Shown: positions 1 through 10,195, counted from the stretch's first letter. The stretch: DNA of 64,000 nucleotides from CAWBJO01 sp963789175 (GCA_963789175.1 CAWBJO010000009.1:496001-560000); one strand, 5' to 3'. Numbers and translations: made by a program. The notes: generated from the sequence alone by a model not told the origin.

Positions 1-3000
1 TATGCCGGTTCCATCGCCGTTGCAACCGCCCTCGTCACCGCGATCCTCGTCGCCGGAGCCGGGGTGCCGCCGCATCTCGTCGCGCTGCTCGCCATCCTCG
101 CCCTACTCCCGGCCTCGGACGCCGCGGTCGCCCTCGTCAACTACGCGGTGACGAAGATCCTGGGCGCGAAGCCGCTCCCCGCCCTGGAGCTCAAGGACGG
201 TGTGCCGCACGAGCTGGCGACGCTCGTCGCCGTGCCGGCCCTGCTCACCAGCCACCAGGCGGTTGAAGACCTCATCGACCGGCTCGAGGTGCACTACCTG
301 TCCGATTCCCAGGGCCATCTCTATTTCGCCCTCCTGTCCGACTGGACGGATGCCGCTGAGGAAGAGACGCCGGCCGACCAGCCCCTGCTGCAGGCGGCGC
401 TCGACGGGGTGAGCCGCCTGAACGCCACTTACGACCCGACCGGCCGGCAGCCACCGTTCCTGCTGCTTCACCGGCGCCGGGTGTGGAACCAGTCGGAACG
501 TCGGTGGATGGGCTGGGAGCGCAAGCGGGGCAAGCTGCACGAGCTCAACCGCCTTCTCAGGGGTGAAACGGACACGACGTTCATGGCGGTCGGCGGCCGG
601 CTGCCGGCGCTCATCCGCTACATCATCACGCTCGACTCCGACACGCGCATCCCGCGCGAGACGGCCCGGCACCTGGTCGGCAAGATGGCGCATCCGCTCA
701 ACCGGCCGGAGCTCGATGCCGAGCGCTGCCTGGTCGTCGCCGGGCACGGGATCATGCAACCGCGCGTGACGCCGTCGCTGTCGCACATCAATCACTCGCT
801 CTACCAGCGGATCTTCTCGACGCCGCGCGGCCTCGATCCCTACGTGTTCGCCGTTTCCGACGTCTACCAGGATCTTTTCGGCGAAGGATCGTTCGCGGGC
901 AAGGGCATCTACGACATCGACACGTTCGAGGCGTGCCTGAAACGTCGCGTGCCCGAGAACACCATGCTAAGCCACGACCTGTTCGAAGGCATCTTCGCGC
1001 GATCGGGCCTCGTCACCGACATCGAGGTGATCGAGGACTTCCCGGCGCGCTACGAGGTCGCGGCGGCGCGCCAGCATCGCTGGGTGCGCGGCGACTGGCA
1101 GCTCCTGCCTTGGCTCCTCGGACGAATTCCCTCGCCGGTCGGCGACAGCGCGGCCGGACCGGCGCTCGGCCGATGGAAGATGGTCGACAACCTGCGCCGG
1201 TCGCTGTCGCCGCCGCTGACGGTCGCGGCGTTGGTCGCCGGCCTGATGCTGCTGCCGCCCGCCTCGGCCGTCACGTGGACTCTGCTCGTCGCGGCGACGA
1301 TCGCTTTCGGCCCGCTGCTGCCGCTCGTCGACGCCGTCCTGCCGAAACACAAGGGCATCACGCTCGGCAGCCATCTCAGGACCTTCGTGTTCGACGTCGG
1401 CATGGCGCTCGCCCAGGTCGGCATGACCTTCGTCTTCCTCGGCCACCAGGCATGGCTGATGGGCGATGCGATCGTCCGCACGCTGCACCGCCTGGTAGTC
1501 AGCCGGAGAAAGCTTCTGGAATGGACGACGGCCGCCCAGCTGCACCGCAGCCCGGAGCCGAGCTTCCAAGGCTACTACCGGCAGATGTCCGGAAGCGTCG
1601 TCATCGGCGTCGCGGCGCTCGCAGCGGGGGTCGCAGGAGGGGAAAGCCACTTCCTCGTCGCCCTTCCCTTCGCGCTCGCCTGGCTTGCCGCTCCCGCGAT
1701 CGCCAAGGTGGCAAGCCGTCCGCCGGCGCCGTCGGGCTCGGCGGCCGAGCTGGCGCCGGAGGCGATCGAGTCGCTGCGGCTCATTGCGCGGCGGACTTGG
1801 CGGTTCTTCGAGCATTTCGTGACGCCGGCCGACAACATGCTGCCGCCTGACAACTTCCAGGAGGAGCCGCGGCCGGTGGTGGCGCAGCGGACGTCGCCGA
1901 CCAATATCGGCCTCTACCTCCTGTGCACGGCGGCGGCGCGCGATCTCGGCTGGGCGGGCCTTCCCGACACGATCGACAGACTCGAGGCCACGTTCGCGAC
2001 GCTCAAGCGGCTCGAGATCTATCGCGGGCATTTCCTGAACTGGTACGCGACCGCCGACCTGAGAAGCCTCGAGCCGCGCTACGTCTCAACCGTCGACAGC
2101 GGCAATCTCTGCGCCCACCTCATCGCGCTCGCCAATTCGTGCCGGGCGTGGATGGAGGAGCCCGGCATCTCGCCGGCCATGTTCGACGGCATCGAAGACA
2201 ACCTGCTGCTCATCCGCGAGGCGCTCAAGAACAGCGCCGACGACCGGCGGGCGCTCAAGGGCATGCGCCGCCAGATCAACGACGACCTGACGGCCCTGCT
2301 CAAAGGTGTGGCCGCGGTGCGGACGACGCCGGAGCTCGCCTCGGTGCGGCTGATCGAGCTGTCGCTGCAGGCCGGACGGCTGAACGAGATCGCGGAGATC
2401 TATGCCAAGGAGCTGAAGAGCCAAGGCAACGAGCTGCAGGTGTGGACCAAGGCACTTCAGGCATGCATCGAGAGCCATTTCCGCGACGTGACGGCCGGCG
2501 CCGACGACTTGCGGTCGCGGCGGCGACGACTGTCGCGGCTCGAGCAGGAGGCGCGCGCCATGGCGCGCAACATGGACTTCGAATTCCTTCTCAACCGGCA
2601 GCGCAATCTCTTCGCCATCGGCTATCGCGTCGCCGAAGGTTCGCTCGATCCGAACTGCTACGACATGCTGGCCTCGGAAGCGCGGCTCGCCAGCTTCACG
2701 GCGATCGCCAAGGGCGATGCGCGGCCCAAGCACTGGTTCAAGCTGGATCGATCGGTGACGGCGGTGGAGTTCGGGGCGGCGCTCCTGTCGTGGTCGGGCT
2801 CGATGTTCGAATACCTGATGCCGCTGATCGTCATGCGCGCCCCGCCGCGCGGCATCCTGAGCCAGACCAACGATCTCGCGGTAAAGCGGCAGATCGCCTA
2901 CGGCAACGCACTCGGCATTCCGTGGGGCGTTTCGGAGTCGGCCTTCAATGCCCGCGACGTGGAGTTCACCTATCAATACTCGAACTTCGGCGTGCCGGGG

Positions 3001-6000
3001 CTCGGACTGAAGCGCGGGCTGGCCGACAACGTCGTCGTCGCTCCCTACGCCACGGGGCTCGCGGCGATGATCGCGCCGGCCGAAGCGGTGCGCAACTACG
3101 AGCGGCTGGCGCGCGAAGGCGGCCTCGGCGCATTCGGATACTACGAGGCGCTGGACTACACGCCGGCCCGTGTTCCGGAAGGCAAGAAGGTCGTGGTGGT
3201 CAAGGCCTATATGGCGCACCACCAGGGCATGACGATCACCGCCATCGCCAACACGCTCAAGGACTGGGTTTTCTGCAACCGCTTCCACCAGGAGCCGATG
3301 GTGCGGGCGACCGAGCTGCTCCTGCAGGAACGCGCGCCGCGCGGCGTTCCGGTCACGCACGGACAGGCGGAAGCGATCGACTACGAGGTTGCCGTCCGGG
3401 ACCACCACGCATCGATGATGCGGCGGATACGCTCGGTCCACACGGCGGTGCCGGCCACGCATCTCCTGTCCAACGGCTCCTACACGGTGATGGTCACCGC
3501 CGCCGGCTCGGGGTACAGCACCTGGCGCGGCCTCGCGGTCACGCGCTGGCGCGACGACACGACGTGCGACGACAGCGGCTCCTACATCTACCTGCGCGAC
3601 GCCGACAACGGCGAGACGTGGTCGGCCGGATACCAGCCGACGCGGATCGAAGGCGAGGACTATCACGCCACCTTCGCAGAGGACCGGGCGGAGATTCACC
3701 GCCGCGACGGCTCGCTGACGACGACGCTCGAGTGCGTCGTCTCGCCGGAAGAGGACGCGGAGGTGCGCCGCATCACGCTATCAAACAGCAGCCGCCAGCG
3801 CCGCGAGATCGAGGTGACCTCCTATGCCGAGCTGGTCCTTTCGCAGGCGATGGCGGACAACGCGCATCCGGCGTTCTCGAAGCTGTTCGTCGAGACCGAG
3901 TTCCATGCCGAGAGCGGCGCCATCATCGCGACGCGGCGGCGCCGGTCGCCGAACGATCCGGAGATGTGGGCGGCGCACCTCCTGGTGGTCGAAGGCAAGA
4001 CGGCGGGCGAGCTCGAAGCGGAGACCGACCGCATGCGTTTCCTCGGGCGCGGCAATCGGCCGGGGGCGCCGGCAAGCCTGACGAGCCGGCGGGCGCTCTC
4101 CAACACGTTCGGCACGGTGCTCGATCCGATTTTCGCCCTGCGCCAGCGCATCCGCGTGCCGGCGGGCGGGGCGGCGCGATGCGCATTCTGGACGCTCGCC
4201 GCCGCCAGCCGGGCGGAGCTCATCGACCTCATCGACCGCCATCGGCATGCTTCAGCGTTCGACCGCGCCGCCATGCTGGCGTGGACGCAGGCGCAGATCC
4301 AGCTCCGGCACCTGGCGATCGAGGCGGAAGAGGCCGGGCTCTACCAGCAGCTTGCCAGCTACGCCCTCTACCCGAGCTCGCAGATGCGGCCGGCCTCGAG
4401 CCAGATCCTCAAGGGCCTCGCCAGCCAGTCGGCCCTGTGGCCGCACGGCATCTCGGGCGACCGGCCGATCGTGGTCGTGCGCATCGACGACGTCGAAGAC
4501 ATCAACATCGTCCGCCAGATGCTGCGCGCGCAGGAATACTGGCGGATGAAGCAGCTCAACGTCGACCTCGTCATCCTCAACGAGCGCGCCTCCTCCTACG
4601 CCCAGGACCTGCAGGGGGCGATCGAAGCGCTGGTCAGGACGGCGCGAGCGAGAAGCGCGCCGCGCGACGGGCGCAGCGGCGAGGTCTATACGCTGCGCGG
4701 CGATCTCCTATCGCCGCATGCAGCCGCGTTCCTGCCGGCGGCGGCGCGCATCGTGCTGTCGGGACGGCGGGGAACGCTCGGCGACCAGCTGCAGCGGGTG
4801 CGCGAGCCGCCGGTGCCGCTGCCGCCCGCAGCGAAGGCGAAGGCCGCAGTGCGAAGCGCCGGAGCGCGCCCGACCGATCTCGAGTTCTACAACGGCTTCG
4901 GCGGCTTCGCCGCGGAGGGCTCGGAGTACGTGGTGCACATCGACCAGGGCCGCCTTCCACCGGCGCCATGGATCAACGTCGTCGCCAATCCGAATTTCGG
5001 CTTCCACGCGGCGGCGGAAGGGGGCGGCTACACATGGTCGCTCAACAGCCGCGACCGGCAGGTCACGGCATGGCCGAACGATCCGGTGAGCAATCCGCCG
5101 AGCGAGGTCTTCTACATCGTCGACCGGGAGACGGGCGACATCGCCAGCCCGACCTACCTGCCGGTCAAGGATTCGGGCGGGCCGTACCAGGCGCGCTTCG
5201 GCGCGGGCTACTGCCGGTTCGAGCACCAGGCGATCGGGCTCGAGCTGGCGCTCGAGCAGTTCGTGCCGCCCGATGCGCCGGTCAAGATCTCGCGTCTCCG
5301 GATCCGCAACACGACGCGGACGCGACGACGCCTGGCCGCCGTCGCCTACGTGGAATGGGTGCTCGGCGCAGTACGCGGCAGCGCCGCGCCGTTCACGGCG
5401 ACGGCCATCGAGCCGCAGACCGGCGCACTGCTGGCGCGCAATCAGTGGAACGTGCATTTCGGGGCGCAGGTCGCCTTCCTCGACCTCGGCGGCCGGCAGA
5501 CCAGCCATACGGGCGACCGGCGCGAGTTCCTCGGCCGCCACGGCTCGACGGCGCTGCCGGCGGCGCTCGACAATGAAAACCAGCTGTCGAACACGGTCGG
5601 CGCCGGCTTCGATCCGTGCGGCGCACTGATGACAACGATCGAGCTCGGCGCGGAAGAGTCGATCGACATCGTCGCACTCCTCGGCGACGCAGCGTCCGAT
5701 GCGGCGGTGGCCGAGATCGTCACGCGTTTCCGCGCCGCCGACCTCGACAAGATCCTCGAAGAGGTGAAGGCCACGTGGCGGACGCTCCTGACGACGGTCG
5801 AGGTGCGCACGCCGGAGCGGCAGATGGACGTGCTTCTCAACGGCTGGCTGCTCTACCAGTCGCTCGCCTGCCGCATCTGGGGACGGTCGGGCTACTACCA
5901 GGCGAGCGGCGCGTTCGGTTTCCGCGACCAGCTGCAGGACACGATGGCGTTCCTGTTCGCCCGGCCGGAGATCGCGCGGCGCCATATCCTGGAGGCGGCG

Positions 6001-7344
6001 AGCCGCCAGTTCCGCGAAGGCGACGTGCAGCACTGGTGGCTGCCGACCACCGGCGGGCTCGGCATCCGCACGCGCATCTCGGATGATGCCGTGTGGCTGG
6101 CGCACTGCGCGGCGCACTACGTCGAGACGACGGGCGATGGCGGGATCCTCGACGAGGTCGTGCCGTTCCTCGAGGGACAATCGGTGGGACCGCACGAAAC
6201 CGACGCCTTCTTCCAGCCCGAGACGTCGGAGGAAACCGGTACGCTCTTCGAGCATTGCGCACGCGCCCTCGACATCAGCATGACCCGCGGCCCGCATGGA
6301 CTGCCCCTGATCGGGACGGGCGACTGGAACGACGGCATGAACGCCGTCGGCGCGGGAGGCAAGGGCGAAAGCGTCTGGCTCGGCTGGTTCCTCTACGCGA
6401 CGCTCGTCACCTTTTCCGACATCGCGGCGGAGCGGGGCGAAGCGGCGCTGGCCCGCAAGTGGCGCCGGCATGCCGAGGAGCTGAAGACGGCCCTGGCCGA
6501 CAGCGGCTGGGACGGACAGTGGTACAGACGCGCCTATTTCGACGACGGAACCCCGCTCGGCTCGGCGGACAACGCGGAATGCCGCATCGATTCGATCGCG
6601 CAGTCGTGGTCGGTCCTGTCAGGCGCGGCGGAGCGCCCGCGCGCCCATGCGGCCATGCTGGAAAGCTGGCGGCAGCTGGTGCGGCGCGACCAGCGGCTGG
6701 CGCTTCTCCTGACGCCGCCCTTCAACCGAACCCTTCCCAATCCTGGCTACATCCAGAGCTATCCGCCCGGGATCCGCGAGAACGGCGGGCAGTATACGCA
6801 CGCGGCATGCTGGGCGGTCTTCGCCTTCGCCGGGCTCGGCGAGAACGAAAAGGCCTTCGAGCTCTTCCACATGCTCAACCCCATCGGCCACAGCCTGAAG
6901 CCCGCCGATGCCGAGCGCTATCGCGTCGAACCCTATGCGGTGGCGGCCGACATCTACTCCGTCGAGCCGCATGCGGGGCGCGGCGGCTGGACCTGGTACA
7001 CCGGTTCGGCGGCCTGGCTGTACCGTGCGGGCATCGAAGCCATCCTCGGCATCCGCCGCCAGGGCGGGGAACTCGTCGTCGCGCCGTGCGTGCCGGACAG
7101 CTGGCAGGGATTCGAGGTGACGCTGCGCTTCGGCACGACGACCTACCGGCTCGACATGCGACGGCGGGGCACGACGGCGGCGGCTGATGCCGCCAATGCC
7201 ATCACGGCGCCGGCGCGATTGTCGATCGTCGAGGACGGCGGCACGCATCACCATGTGATCCTGTTCGAACGCGCGGCGCGCGAAGCACCGCCGCCGCGTC
7301 AATCCCGCGAGACGCCGGAGCGCAAGGTCATCGGCGCCCAGTGA
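1..7344 (+). CDS. ndvB: Cyclic beta-1,2-glucan synthase, 5'-truncated by window
   Basis: Inner-membrane enzyme that starts, extends, cyclises and size-controls periplasmic cyclic beta-1,2-glucan from UDP-glucose. The reading frame is open to base 1, so the start lies upstream; 2447 codons are present, whereas NdvB/ChvB is usually about 2800 residues. Visible features: an N-terminal membrane region, a GT84-type glycosyltransferase with DSDTRIPRE and FGEGSFAGKGIYDIDTF (about bases 640-930) and RWVRGDWQLLPWL, more membrane segments at about 1200-1700, a glycoamylase-like region, tandem beta-sandwich regions, and a C-terminal GH94 phosphorylase-like domain. The GH94 general acid is in GTGDWNDGMN (Asp codon at 6322), followed by NPGYIQSYPPGIRENGGQYT. 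Family assignment is very secure; cyclic product is inferred from the family. Confidence 0.97.
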   Translation, partial: YAGSIAVATALVTAILVAGAGVPPHLVALLAILALLPASDAAVALVNYAVTKILGAKPLPALELKDGVPHELATLVAVPALLTSHQAVEDLIDRLEVHYLSDSQGHLYFALLSDWTDAAEEETPADQPLLQAALDGVSRLNATYDPTGRQPPFLLLHRRRVWNQSERRWMGWERKRGKLHELNRLLRGETDTTFMAVGGRLPALIRYIITLDSDTRIPRETARHLVGKMAHPLNRPELDAERCLVVAGHGIMQPRVTPSLSHINHSLYQRIFSTPRGLDPYVFAVSDVYQDLFGEGSFAGKGIYDIDTFEACLKRRVPENTMLSHDLFEGIFARSGLVTDIEVIEDFPARYEVAAARQHRWVRGDWQLLPWLLGRIPSPVGDSAAGPALGRWKMVDNLRRSLSPPLTVAALVAGLMLLPPASAVTWTLLVAATIAFGPLLPLVDAVLPKHKGITLGSHLRTFVFDVGMALAQVGMTFVFLGHQAWLMGDAIVRTLHRLVVSRRKLLEWTTAAQLHRSPEPSFQGYYRQMSGSVVIGVAALAAGVAGGESHFLVALPFALAWLAAPAIAKVASRPPAPSGSAAELAPEAIESLRLIARRTWRFFEHFVTPADNMLPPDNFQEEPRPVVAQRTSPTNIGLYLLCTAAARDLGWAGLPDTIDRLEATFATLKRLEIYRGHFLNWYATADLRSLEPRYVSTVDSGNLCAHLIALANSCRAWMEEPGISPAMFDGIEDNLLLIREALKNSADDRRALKGMRRQINDDLTALLKGVAAVRTTPELASVRLIELSLQAGRLNEIAEIYAKELKSQGNELQVWTKALQACIESHFRDVTAGADDLRSRRRRLSRLEQEARAMARNMDFEFLLNRQRNLFAIGYRVAEGSLDPNCYDMLASEARLASFTAIAKGDARPKHWFKLDRSVTAVEFGAALLSWSGSMFEYLMPLIVMRAPPRGILSQTNDLAVKRQIAYGNALGIPWGVSESAFNARDVEFTYQYSNFGVPGLGLKRGLADNVVVAPYATGLAAMIAPAEAVRNYERLAREGGLGAFGYYEALDYTPARVPEGKKVVVVKAYMAHHQGMTITAIANTLKDWVFCNRFHQEPMVRATELLLQERAPRGVPVTHGQAEAIDYEVAVRDHHASMMRRIRSVHTAVPATHLLSNGSYTVMVTAAGSGYSTWRGLAVTRWRDDTTCDDSGSYIYLRDADNGETWSAGYQPTRIEGEDYHATFAEDRAEIHRRDGSLTTTLECVVSPEEDAEVRRITLSNSSRQRREIEVTSYAELVLSQAMADNAHPAFSKLFVETEFHAESGAIIATRRRRSPNDPEMWAAHLLVVEGKTAGELEAETDRMRFLGRGNRPGAPASLTSRRALSNTFGTVLDPIFALRQRIRVPAGGAARCAFWTLAAASRAELIDLIDRHRHASAFDRAAMLAWTQAQIQLRHLAIEAEEAGLYQQLASYALYPSSQMRPASSQILKGLASQSALWPHGISGDRPIVVVRIDDVEDINIVRQMLRAQEYWRMKQLNVDLVILNERASSYAQDLQGAIEALVRTARARSAPRDGRSGEVYTLRGDLLSPHAAAFLPAAARIVLSGRRGTLGDQLQRVREPPVPLPPAAKAKAAVRSAGARPTDLEFYNGFGGFAAEGSEYVVHIDQGRLPPAPWINVVANPNFGFHAAAEGGGYTWSLNSRDRQVTAWPNDPVSNPPSEVFYIVDRETGDIASPTYLPVKDSGGPYQARFGAGYCRFEHQAIGLELALEQFVPPDAPVKISRLRIRNTTRTRRRLAAVAYVEWVLGAVRGSAAPFTATAIEPQTGALLARNQWNVHFGAQVAFLDLGGRQTSHTGDRREFLGRHGSTALPAALDNENQLSNTVGAGFDPCGALMTTIELGAEESIDIVALLGDAASDAAVAEIVTRFRAADLDKILEEVKATWRTLLTTVEVRTPERQMDVLLNGWLLYQSLACRIWGRSGYYQASGAFGFRDQLQDTMAFLFARPEIARRHILEAASRQFREGDVQHWWLPTTGGLGIRTRISDDAVWLAHCAAHYVETTGDGGILDEVVPFLEGQSVGPHETDAFFQPETSEETGTLFEHCARALDISMTRGPHGLPLIGTGDWNDGMNAVGAGGKGESVWLGWFLYATLVTFSDIAAERGEAALARKWRRHAEELKTALADSGWDGQWYRRAYFDDGTPLGSADNAECRIDSIAQSWSVLSGAAERPRAHAAMLESWRQLVRRDQRLALLLTPPFNRTLPNPGYIQSYPPGIRENGGQYTHAACWAVFAFAGLGENEKAFELFHMLNPIGHSLKPADAERYRVEPYAVAADIYSVEPHAGRGGWTWYTGSAAWLYRAGIEAILGIRRQGGELVVAPCVPDSWQGFEVTLRFGTTTYRLDMRRRGTTAAADAANAITAPARLSIVEDGGTHHHVILFERAAREAPPPRQSRETPERKVIGAQ

Positions 7345-7378
7345 ACCAAATGCGCCGCGAGCCGGCGACCAGGCTCAA

Positions 7379-7561
7379 TTAGTTGACCATGTAGATGCTG
7401 AGAAGAACTAGAAAGAGGATGACGACTCCGGCCGTGCCGAATCCGAGCACGTAGCGGACATTGTGTCCGGTTTCGCCCTGCCGCGCCTCGTCCTCGGTCA
7501 GGACGGCGCCGGGCTCCTCGCCGGGAAAGCGATTGTCGGTCCGGTTCTTCATGTCGGGCAT
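7379..7561 (-). CDS. Small single-pass membrane protein
   Basis: A 60-residue protein with a charged, proline- and glutamate-rich N-terminal half and one C-terminal hydrophobic segment (about residues 38-57, YVLGFGTAGVVILFLVLLSI) ending in YMVN. The frame stays open far upstream, but the protein-like part begins at MPDMKN; a second Met three codons later is an alternative start. It is divergent from the AI-2E transporter gene and 35 bases from the end of ndvB. I do not recognise a named family. Similar short single-pass proteins are common in Rhizobiales envelope loci (inference). Confidence 0.6.
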   Translation of the reverse strand: MPDMKNRTDNRFPGEEPGAVLTEDEARQGETGHNVRYVLGFGTAGVVILFLVLLSIYMVN

Positions 7562-7700
7562 GTCGAGCACCTCCGATGCTCGGATGAAACGCGCGGGGGC
7601 GGCAGGCGGTTCCCCTACCGGAACTTCGCCACGCGATGCGCGTTTACCACGATCCCGGCTCGCACGTCCGACCGGATCTTCTCCCTCGCGAGGTGTTAAT

Positions 7701-8834
7701 TTGCGCAAGACCCTGCGTGACGCCCGTCGGACTGCGGCACTGGTCACCGAAACTCCTATCCGCGTCGTGACGGAGGATGAGGAGACTCCGGGGACGGGCG
7801 ACGGATTCGCTTTCAGGGACGTGGCGCTCGGCGTGATCGCCGCAATCCTAATCGGCATGGCGCTGCTCGCGGCAAAACCGCTGCTCGTGCCCATCGTGGC
7901 CGCCATCGCGGTCGGGAGCCTGATCGGCCCGCTCATGGACAAGTCGCGCCAGCACGGCGTCCCCACCAGCGTGTTCAGCTTCGGGCTCGTGTTCGTCCTG
8001 TCGATCGCCTGCTATTTCGTGTTCGTGTCGCTCGCCGGCCCAGTGTCCGAATGGATCGCCCGGGCATCGGAAATCGGTACTCTTCTGCAAAGCCGCCTGC
8101 AATGGGTGAGCAAGCTGCAGGCCGCCTGGCACGAGGTCGAGGCGAGCCTGAAGACGGTCGGCGGCGCGCCAAGCACGGAAGTGAAGGTCGCGACGACCTT
8201 CGAAAGCGTCGTCGCGAGCCTGCTGGCCATGGTAACGCCGGCCTTCGGCCAGTTCCTCATCTTCGCCGGCGCCCTGCTCTTCTTCCTCACCGGGCGCAAA
8301 GGCCTGAAGCAGCGCCTCACGATGTCGTTCGGCCGCCGCGAACAGCGGCTGAAGGTGCTCAGGGTGATCTCCGACATCGAAAACAGCCTCGCCACCTATC
8401 TCACCACCGCGACGCTCATCAACCTCGGCATGGGGGTGGTGACCGCGTTCATCACGGCGGGATTCGGGATCGCCAATCCGGTGATGTGGGGCGTGGCCGC
8501 CTTCGCGCTCAACTACATACCCTATATCGGGCCGATCGTCATGACGGTCACGCTGTTGCTGGTCGGGCTGATCACCTTCCCGAGCTTTGTCCATGCGATT
8601 TCCGTGCCGCTCGCCTATGCGATCGCCGCAGCGATCGAGAGCCACTTCATCACGCCAGGGGTGATGGGACAGCGGCTGCATCTCAACGCCTTCCTCGTAT
8701 TCCTGGCGATCGCCTTCTGGACGTGGATGTGGGGACTGGCGGGCGCGTTCCTTGCGGTGCCGCTGCTGATCGCCGGCCAGGCGCTGTTCCGCCACATGTT
8801 CTTCGGGGACGAGGAGGCGGTGCTTCCCGACTGA
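7701..8834 (+). CDS. AI-2E family transporter (PerM/YdiK-like)
   Basis: A 377-residue polytopic membrane protein of the AI-2E exporter/PerM superfamily. It has two N-terminal transmembrane helices (RDVALGVIAAILIGMALL and the following segment), a long amphipathic periplasmic stretch (about 115-190), then a cluster of helices containing the family signature around ALNYIPYIGPIV and a C-terminal AGAFLAVPLLI. I chose the TTG at 7701 because a GAGG Shine-Dalgarno lies 7 bases upstream and the translation before it is arginine- and serine-rich with no domain character. Members export varied substrates, so the substrate here is unknown. Confidence 0.85.
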   Translation: MRKTLRDARRTAALVTETPIRVVTEDEETPGTGDGFAFRDVALGVIAAILIGMALLAAKPLLVPIVAAIAVGSLIGPLMDKSRQHGVPTSVFSFGLVFVLSIACYFVFVSLAGPVSEWIARASEIGTLLQSRLQWVSKLQAAWHEVEASLKTVGGAPSTEVKVATTFESVVASLLAMVTPAFGQFLIFAGALLFFLTGRKGLKQRLTMSFGRREQRLKVLRVISDIENSLATYLTTATLINLGMGVVTAFITAGFGIANPVMWGVAAFALNYIPYIGPIVMTVTLLLVGLITFPSFVHAISVPLAYAIAAAIESHFITPGVMGQRLHLNAFLVFLAIAFWTWMWGLAGAFLAVPLLIAGQALFRHMFFGDEEAVLPD

Positions 8835-8866
8835 GAAAGCGGGCGTGCCGCAAATCTCAATCGTGG

Positions 8867-9115
8867 TTACGGTTCCTCGGAATGACGGTCGGGATTCTCA
8901 TCCTCGATGCGCGGCTCGTCCGCCGACGGGTTCTCGGGGCGGCGCACCGGATCGACGTCCTCGTCGGTCGGACGTTCGGCTTCGGTCGGCTCGGCCTGCG
9001 GCCGACGACCCGTACGGCGCGGAGCGAGCCGATCGGCGTCGCCGTCGCGCGGCGGCCGGTCGCCATGGGGACGCGCTTGGTTGGTCCGCGCAGTATTTCG
9101 GTCTGTCTTCTGCAT
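8867..9115 (-). CDS. Small, highly charged hydrophilic protein
   Basis: An 82-residue protein of almost only Arg, Pro, Asp, Glu, Thr and Gln, with no hydrophobic segment and probably disordered. The start is backed by a GGAG motif eight bases before the ATG. It lies downstream of the DUF3309 gene on the same strand, separated from it by a strong hairpin. No family recognised. The low complexity leaves some chance that this is a chance frame, but RBS and position favour a real gene. Confidence 0.5.
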   Translation of the reverse strand: MQKTDRNTARTNQARPHGDRPPRDGDADRLAPRRTGRRPQAEPTEAERPTDEDVDPVRRPENPSADEPRIEDENPDRHSEEP

Positions 9116-9129
9116 GGTTCTATCTCCAG

Positions 9130-9164
9130 AAAAACGGCCACCCCGGCCGGCAAGTGCCGGCCGG
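9130..9164 (-). terminator. Hairpin with T-run after the DUF3309 gene
   Basis: A perfect inverted repeat with 10-base arms (9143-9152 and 9155-9164) is followed on the minus strand, eight bases later, by five consecutive T residues (9130-9134). It lies just after the DUF3309 stop and just before the RBS of the 82-residue gene. It may end transcription or attenuate the downstream gene. Confidence 0.5.
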
Positions 9165-9186
9165 AGATCCGCGTCCAGCATCGAAA

Positions 9187-9339
9187 CTAAACCCGGCCCG
9201 AGAGCATCAAGATGAGAAGCACGATGAACACGACGCCGAGCGTGCCGGAGGGACCCCATCCCCAGGAACGGCTGTAACCCCAGTTCGGCAGGGCGCCGAT
9301 GAGAAGAAGGATGAGGATAACGAGAAGTACGGTGGTCAT
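9187..9339 (-). CDS. DUF3309 family small membrane protein
   Basis: A 50-residue, two-helix membrane protein with the typical DUF3309 layout: a first hydrophobic helix (TTVLLVILILLLIGALPNW), a central SRSWGWGPSGTLG turn, and a second helix ending in MLSGRV. The inner Met (MTTVLL) is preferred over an upstream one in the frame because it matches the usual family start. DUF3309 proteins are widespread in proteobacteria; function unknown. Confidence 0.85.
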   Translation of the reverse strand: MTTVLLVILILLLIGALPNWGYSRSWGWGPSGTLGVVFIVLLILMLSGRV

Positions 9340-9490
9340 TAGATTTTTCTCCCTTCCGGATCGACCCATGCGGCCGGAATCGGCAAGTCAACGCCGTCGC
9401 GCTCAGGCTGGTTCCGCGACGGCATTCCTGAACCTTTCGCAGCGTAAAACGTTGAACGATGACCCGATCCCTGCCCGCTGGAGGAAACCC

Positions 9491-10195
9491 ATGATCGACT
9501 ACGACAGGGCGCTGCTCAGCCCGGCATCGGTATTCAAGAGCCCGACCGACGTCCTCAAGGAGAGGTCGTTGAGTATGCGCCAAAAGAAAGAAATCCTAAA
9601 CCGGTGGGAGCACGACGCGCGCCTGCTGCAGACGGCCTCGGACGAGAACATGACGGGCGGCGAGCGCTCCAATCTCGAACAGGTGCAGGAGGCGCAGCGC
9701 GCCGCCGAAGACCTGGAGGACCAATTACGGCCGTGGAGCTTCGAGGAGATCTCGAAAGCCGTATCGCATTGGACGGGGCGGCCCTCGGCCTTCTGGATCG
9801 CGCTCGGCCTCGTCGTCGTGTGGGCGGTGACCGGTCCCATCTTCGACTATTCCGACGCCTGGCAGCTCACCATCAACACGGGCACGACCATCGTCACGTT
9901 CCTGATGGTGTTCCTGATCCAATCCACCCAGAACCGCGACACCGCGGCCATTCACGTGAAACTCGACGAGCTCGTGCGGGTGACGGGCGGAGCGACCAAT
10001 GCCCTGCTCGATCTCGAGGACCTGACCGAGGAGAAGATCGAAACGTTCCGGCGCGCCTACCGCCTCGTCGCGGCCGAGGCGCGACGCAACGGCACCGACC
10101 AGGAAGCGGCGGGCGCAACGACACCGGCAGCCCAGGCCGCACAGACTAACGCCGCCGCGGCAGCGGCTGCCGTCAAGGGACGCAAAGCGTCATGA
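9491..10195 (+). CDS. Low-affinity iron permease family protein with N-terminal extension
   Basis: A 234-residue protein in three parts. Residues 1-75 form a short soluble module (ALLSPASVFKSPTDVL ... QKKEILNRWEHDAR) that resembles small stand-alone proteins found in many proteobacteria. Residues about 83-170 resemble the low-affinity iron permease family (PF04120), with two transmembrane helices flanking FDYSDAWQLTINTGTTIVTF, then IQSTQNRDTAAIHVKLDELV. The tail is Ala-rich. Family members are often annotated as iron permeases, but bacterial function is poorly established. The start is ATG at 9491. The stop overlaps the next gene's ATG by four bases, so translation is probably coupled. Confidence 0.8.
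   Translation: MIDYDRALLSPASVFKSPTDVLKERSLSMRQKKEILNRWEHDARLLQTASDENMTGGERSNLEQVQEAQRAAEDLEDQLRPWSFEEISKAVSHWTGRPSAFWIALGLVVVWAVTGPIFDYSDAWQLTINTGTTIVTFLMVFLIQSTQNRDTAAIHVKLDELVRVTGGATNALLDLEDLTEEKIETFRRAYRLVAAEARRNGTDQEAAGATTPAAQAAQTNAAAAAAAVKGRKAS

Noticed and set aside
1923..5576. A 1217-codon plus-strand frame inside the glucan synthase gene
   Set aside because: It is an out-of-frame reading of GC-rich coding DNA, rich in Arg, Ala, Gly and Pro with no domain; the main frame is a well-conserved enzyme.
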